Below are positions 62,934 through 64,000 of a stretch of 64,000 nt of DNA, one piece after another. How positions within the stretch are numbered: the stretch's first letter is position 1; the number at the start of each line of letters is the position of its first letter. This DNA is from Caldivirga sp. (GTDB lineage Archaea > Thermoproteota > Thermoprotei > Thermoproteales > Thermocladiaceae). A program made the position numbers and the translations under genes. The stretch lies in assembly GCF_023256255.1 (NCBI RefSeq), contig NZ_JAGDXD010000028.1:62001-126000 (forward strand), written 5' to 3'. A model generated the notes under the pieces. That model had not been told where the DNA came from, made no database searches, and worked only from the letters and a program-made list of their open reading frames with translations.

Positions 62934-64000
62934 GTTAACTTAAATACCCTTTCGGCGTTCTCTCTCAGTATTCTCTTGATCACCTTGTCTGCATCTTCCT
63001 TATCCCAATGGCCCTTATTAATCTTCTCCTCAACAACCTCGTTTATAGCCCTCTTAGCTATTACGGATGCCCCATAGGTTCCCTCTATGAAGGCGTAGTC
63101 CCCTCCGAAGGCCATTATCTTATTATTCGGCACAAGTTCAAGCCACTCACTTAATATGTCCACGTAGGCTCTTGGGTTAATTTCATGCATCCAGCACAAG
63201 TCCAGGTAAACGTTAGGCCACTGCTTAGCCAACACACCAGCCTCATGATAATATGGGTAACTTGCATGGAACAGTATGAACTTTACATTCTGATATTCCT
63301 TAAATAGGTTAATTAATTGGGTTGGATTAGCATTAGTGAGCGCATTGTTAGGTGGTTCATCATACGTTGGTGCAGTTTCCTGAATACCTGTATGCACCTG
63401 AAGAGGCTTACCCAACGCCTCCAATTCATCCAACATAACCCTGAATAAGTAGTCTTGAAGAGGCTTAACCTCACTTGATGAAGGTGTATAGCGCCTAAAC
63501 CCCTCCTTACCCTCAATGATGGCTTTAAGAGCGTACTCAGCCTCATTAGGTGTCACGTACTCAAATTTAAGCGACTGCATGTAGGCTGGGAAGCTTGTCT
63601 TAACGCCAATAAAGTTGGGTAAAACTTCCCTAATATACCTCCTAAAGGCGTTTTCCAAGTCAGATAAGTGGTGTATGGGTACCTTAAGTCTCCTTGATGC
63701 ATTCATTAAATCCCCCCAATTACTAATGAACACAATCCCCTCAAACCTAATAACACCAGTGAACAAATCCCTATCAAACTTCGGTAGTGAATTACCTGTA
63801 TTATCCCCATGATCCAAGACCACTTTGCCTATGTTAGCCTTTTCTAGAACCCACCTGTAGAAGCCTTTAGTGGCCTTATTGTTCATTGACTCAACAAGCT
63901 TGGGGTAAGTATCCCTAGTGATGTCACTTATACCGTAGAGGTCCCTAATAGCTAACCTAATGGCTAAACCATAGCCCGTAGTTTTAGCGTAATCCCAGTA
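62930..64000 (-). CDS. amidohydrolase, metal-dependent TIM barrel (partial)
   Basis: At least 356 residues; the frame stays open from 63886 (an in-frame Met) to the right edge, so the 5' end lies outside the window. LQVHTGIQETAP, IHHLSDLENAF, LFHASYPYYHEAG and AFGGDYAFIEG hold His and Asp positions of the amidohydrolase-2/glucuronate isomerase-like group. A likely substrate is a sugar lactone or uronate, consistent with the neighbouring Gfo/Idh enzyme, but not proved. Confidence 0.8.
   Translation of the reverse strand, partial: YWDYAKTTGYGLAIRLAIRDLYGISDITRDTYPKLVESMNNKATKGFYRWVLEKANIGKVVLDHGDNTGNSLPKFDRDLFTGVIRFEGIVFISNWGDLMNASRRLKVPIHHLSDLENAFRRYIREVLPNFIGVKTSFPAYMQSLKFEYVTPNEAEYALKAIIEGKEGFRRYTPSSSEVKPLQDYLFRVMLDELEALGKPLQVHTGIQETAPTYDEPPNNALTNANPTQLINLFKEYQNVKFILFHASYPYYHEAGVLAKQWPNVYLDLCWMHEINPRAYVDILSEWLELVPNNKIMAFGGDYAFIEGTYGASVIAKRAINEVVEEKINKGHWDKEDADKVIKRILRENAERVFKLT

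Noticed and set aside
1-64000. 7S RNA, RNase P RNA or rRNA genes
   Set aside because: Characteristic conserved stretches were looked for by eye and not found; the structured GC islands do not match them.

Overview
The window looks like chromosome from a hyperthermophilic crenarchaeon of the Thermoproteales, most like the Caldivirga/Vulcanisaeta group. The basis is archaeal-type ribosomal proteins L3, L4, L23 and L24e, SRP54 and SRP19, exosome Rrp4, transcription factor S, Hel308 and a GPN-loop GTPase. Other supports are a PaREP1-family relic, crenarchaeal DUF families, moderate-to-low GC, and many genes whose TATA box sits 24-30 bp before the start codon (leaderless mRNAs). No 16S gene is present, so the genus is inference.

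Layout. 1-2.8 kb: a decayed gene tail, a Thr-rich stalked surface protein, and a gene-poor stretch with a vestigial CRISPR array and a strong hairpin. 2.8-8.0 kb (minus): rtcA, SRP54, a KaiC-like ATPase with Tyr-rich tails, and a PIN-domain ATPase. 8.7-12.2 kb: dTMP kinase facing a large two-TM ectodomain protein coupled to an ABC ATPase. 12.3-17.1 kb: nuoH, nuoI and a small zinc finger, then citrate synthase, hexuloisomerase and a pyruvoyl decarboxylase. 17.2-24.8 kb: surface protein, L24e, THEP1 NTPase, MFS carrier, ROK glucokinase and the L3-L4-L23 operon. 24.9-30.3 kb: Hel308, KDG kinase, GPN GTPase, SRP19 and Rrp4. 30.4-35.2 kb: DUF2203, an ABC exporter, an unassigned membrane pair and AMMECR1. 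35.2-36.5 kb: a decayed zone with the tail of an IS200/IS605-type tnpB. 36.5-42 kb: HAD phosphatase, a threonine-synthase-like pseudoenzyme, a membrane-bound HTH regulator beside a surface protein, and a DMT carrier.

42-44 kb is an accessory scar: a frame-broken ATPase end, a small DNA-binding-like gene, intact tRNA-Leu(CAA), a tRNA 3'-half-like relic and a broken PaREP1 gene. 44-54 kb: alpha-L-fucosidase, an ECF transporter operon, uridine phosphorylase, SixA-like phosphatase, an m5C RNA methyltransferase preceded by a GC-rich structured element, and MtnA-like isomerase. 53.7-58.5 kb: IMPase, PfkB kinase, TFS, SurE and three unknown genes. 58.5-64 kb: GNAT pseudogene, HEPN/MNT pair, SfsA, DUF981 protein, Gfo/Idh oxidoreductase and an amidohydrolase cut by the right edge.

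Functionally most of the window is core metabolism and information processing. Glucokinase with KDG kinase fits the branched Entner-Doudoroff route. Hexuloisomerase fits reverse ribulose-monophosphate pentose supply. Uridine phosphorylase, SurE, the MtnA-like isomerase and dTMP kinase fit nucleotide and nucleoside salvage. No intact novel multi-gene defence or mobile system was found. The most interesting signals are small: possible omegaRNA-like and other structured RNA candidates, two C/D-box sRNA candidates, the tRNA-half relic, and a PLP-lysine-less threonine synthase homologue carrying a winged-helix-like tail.
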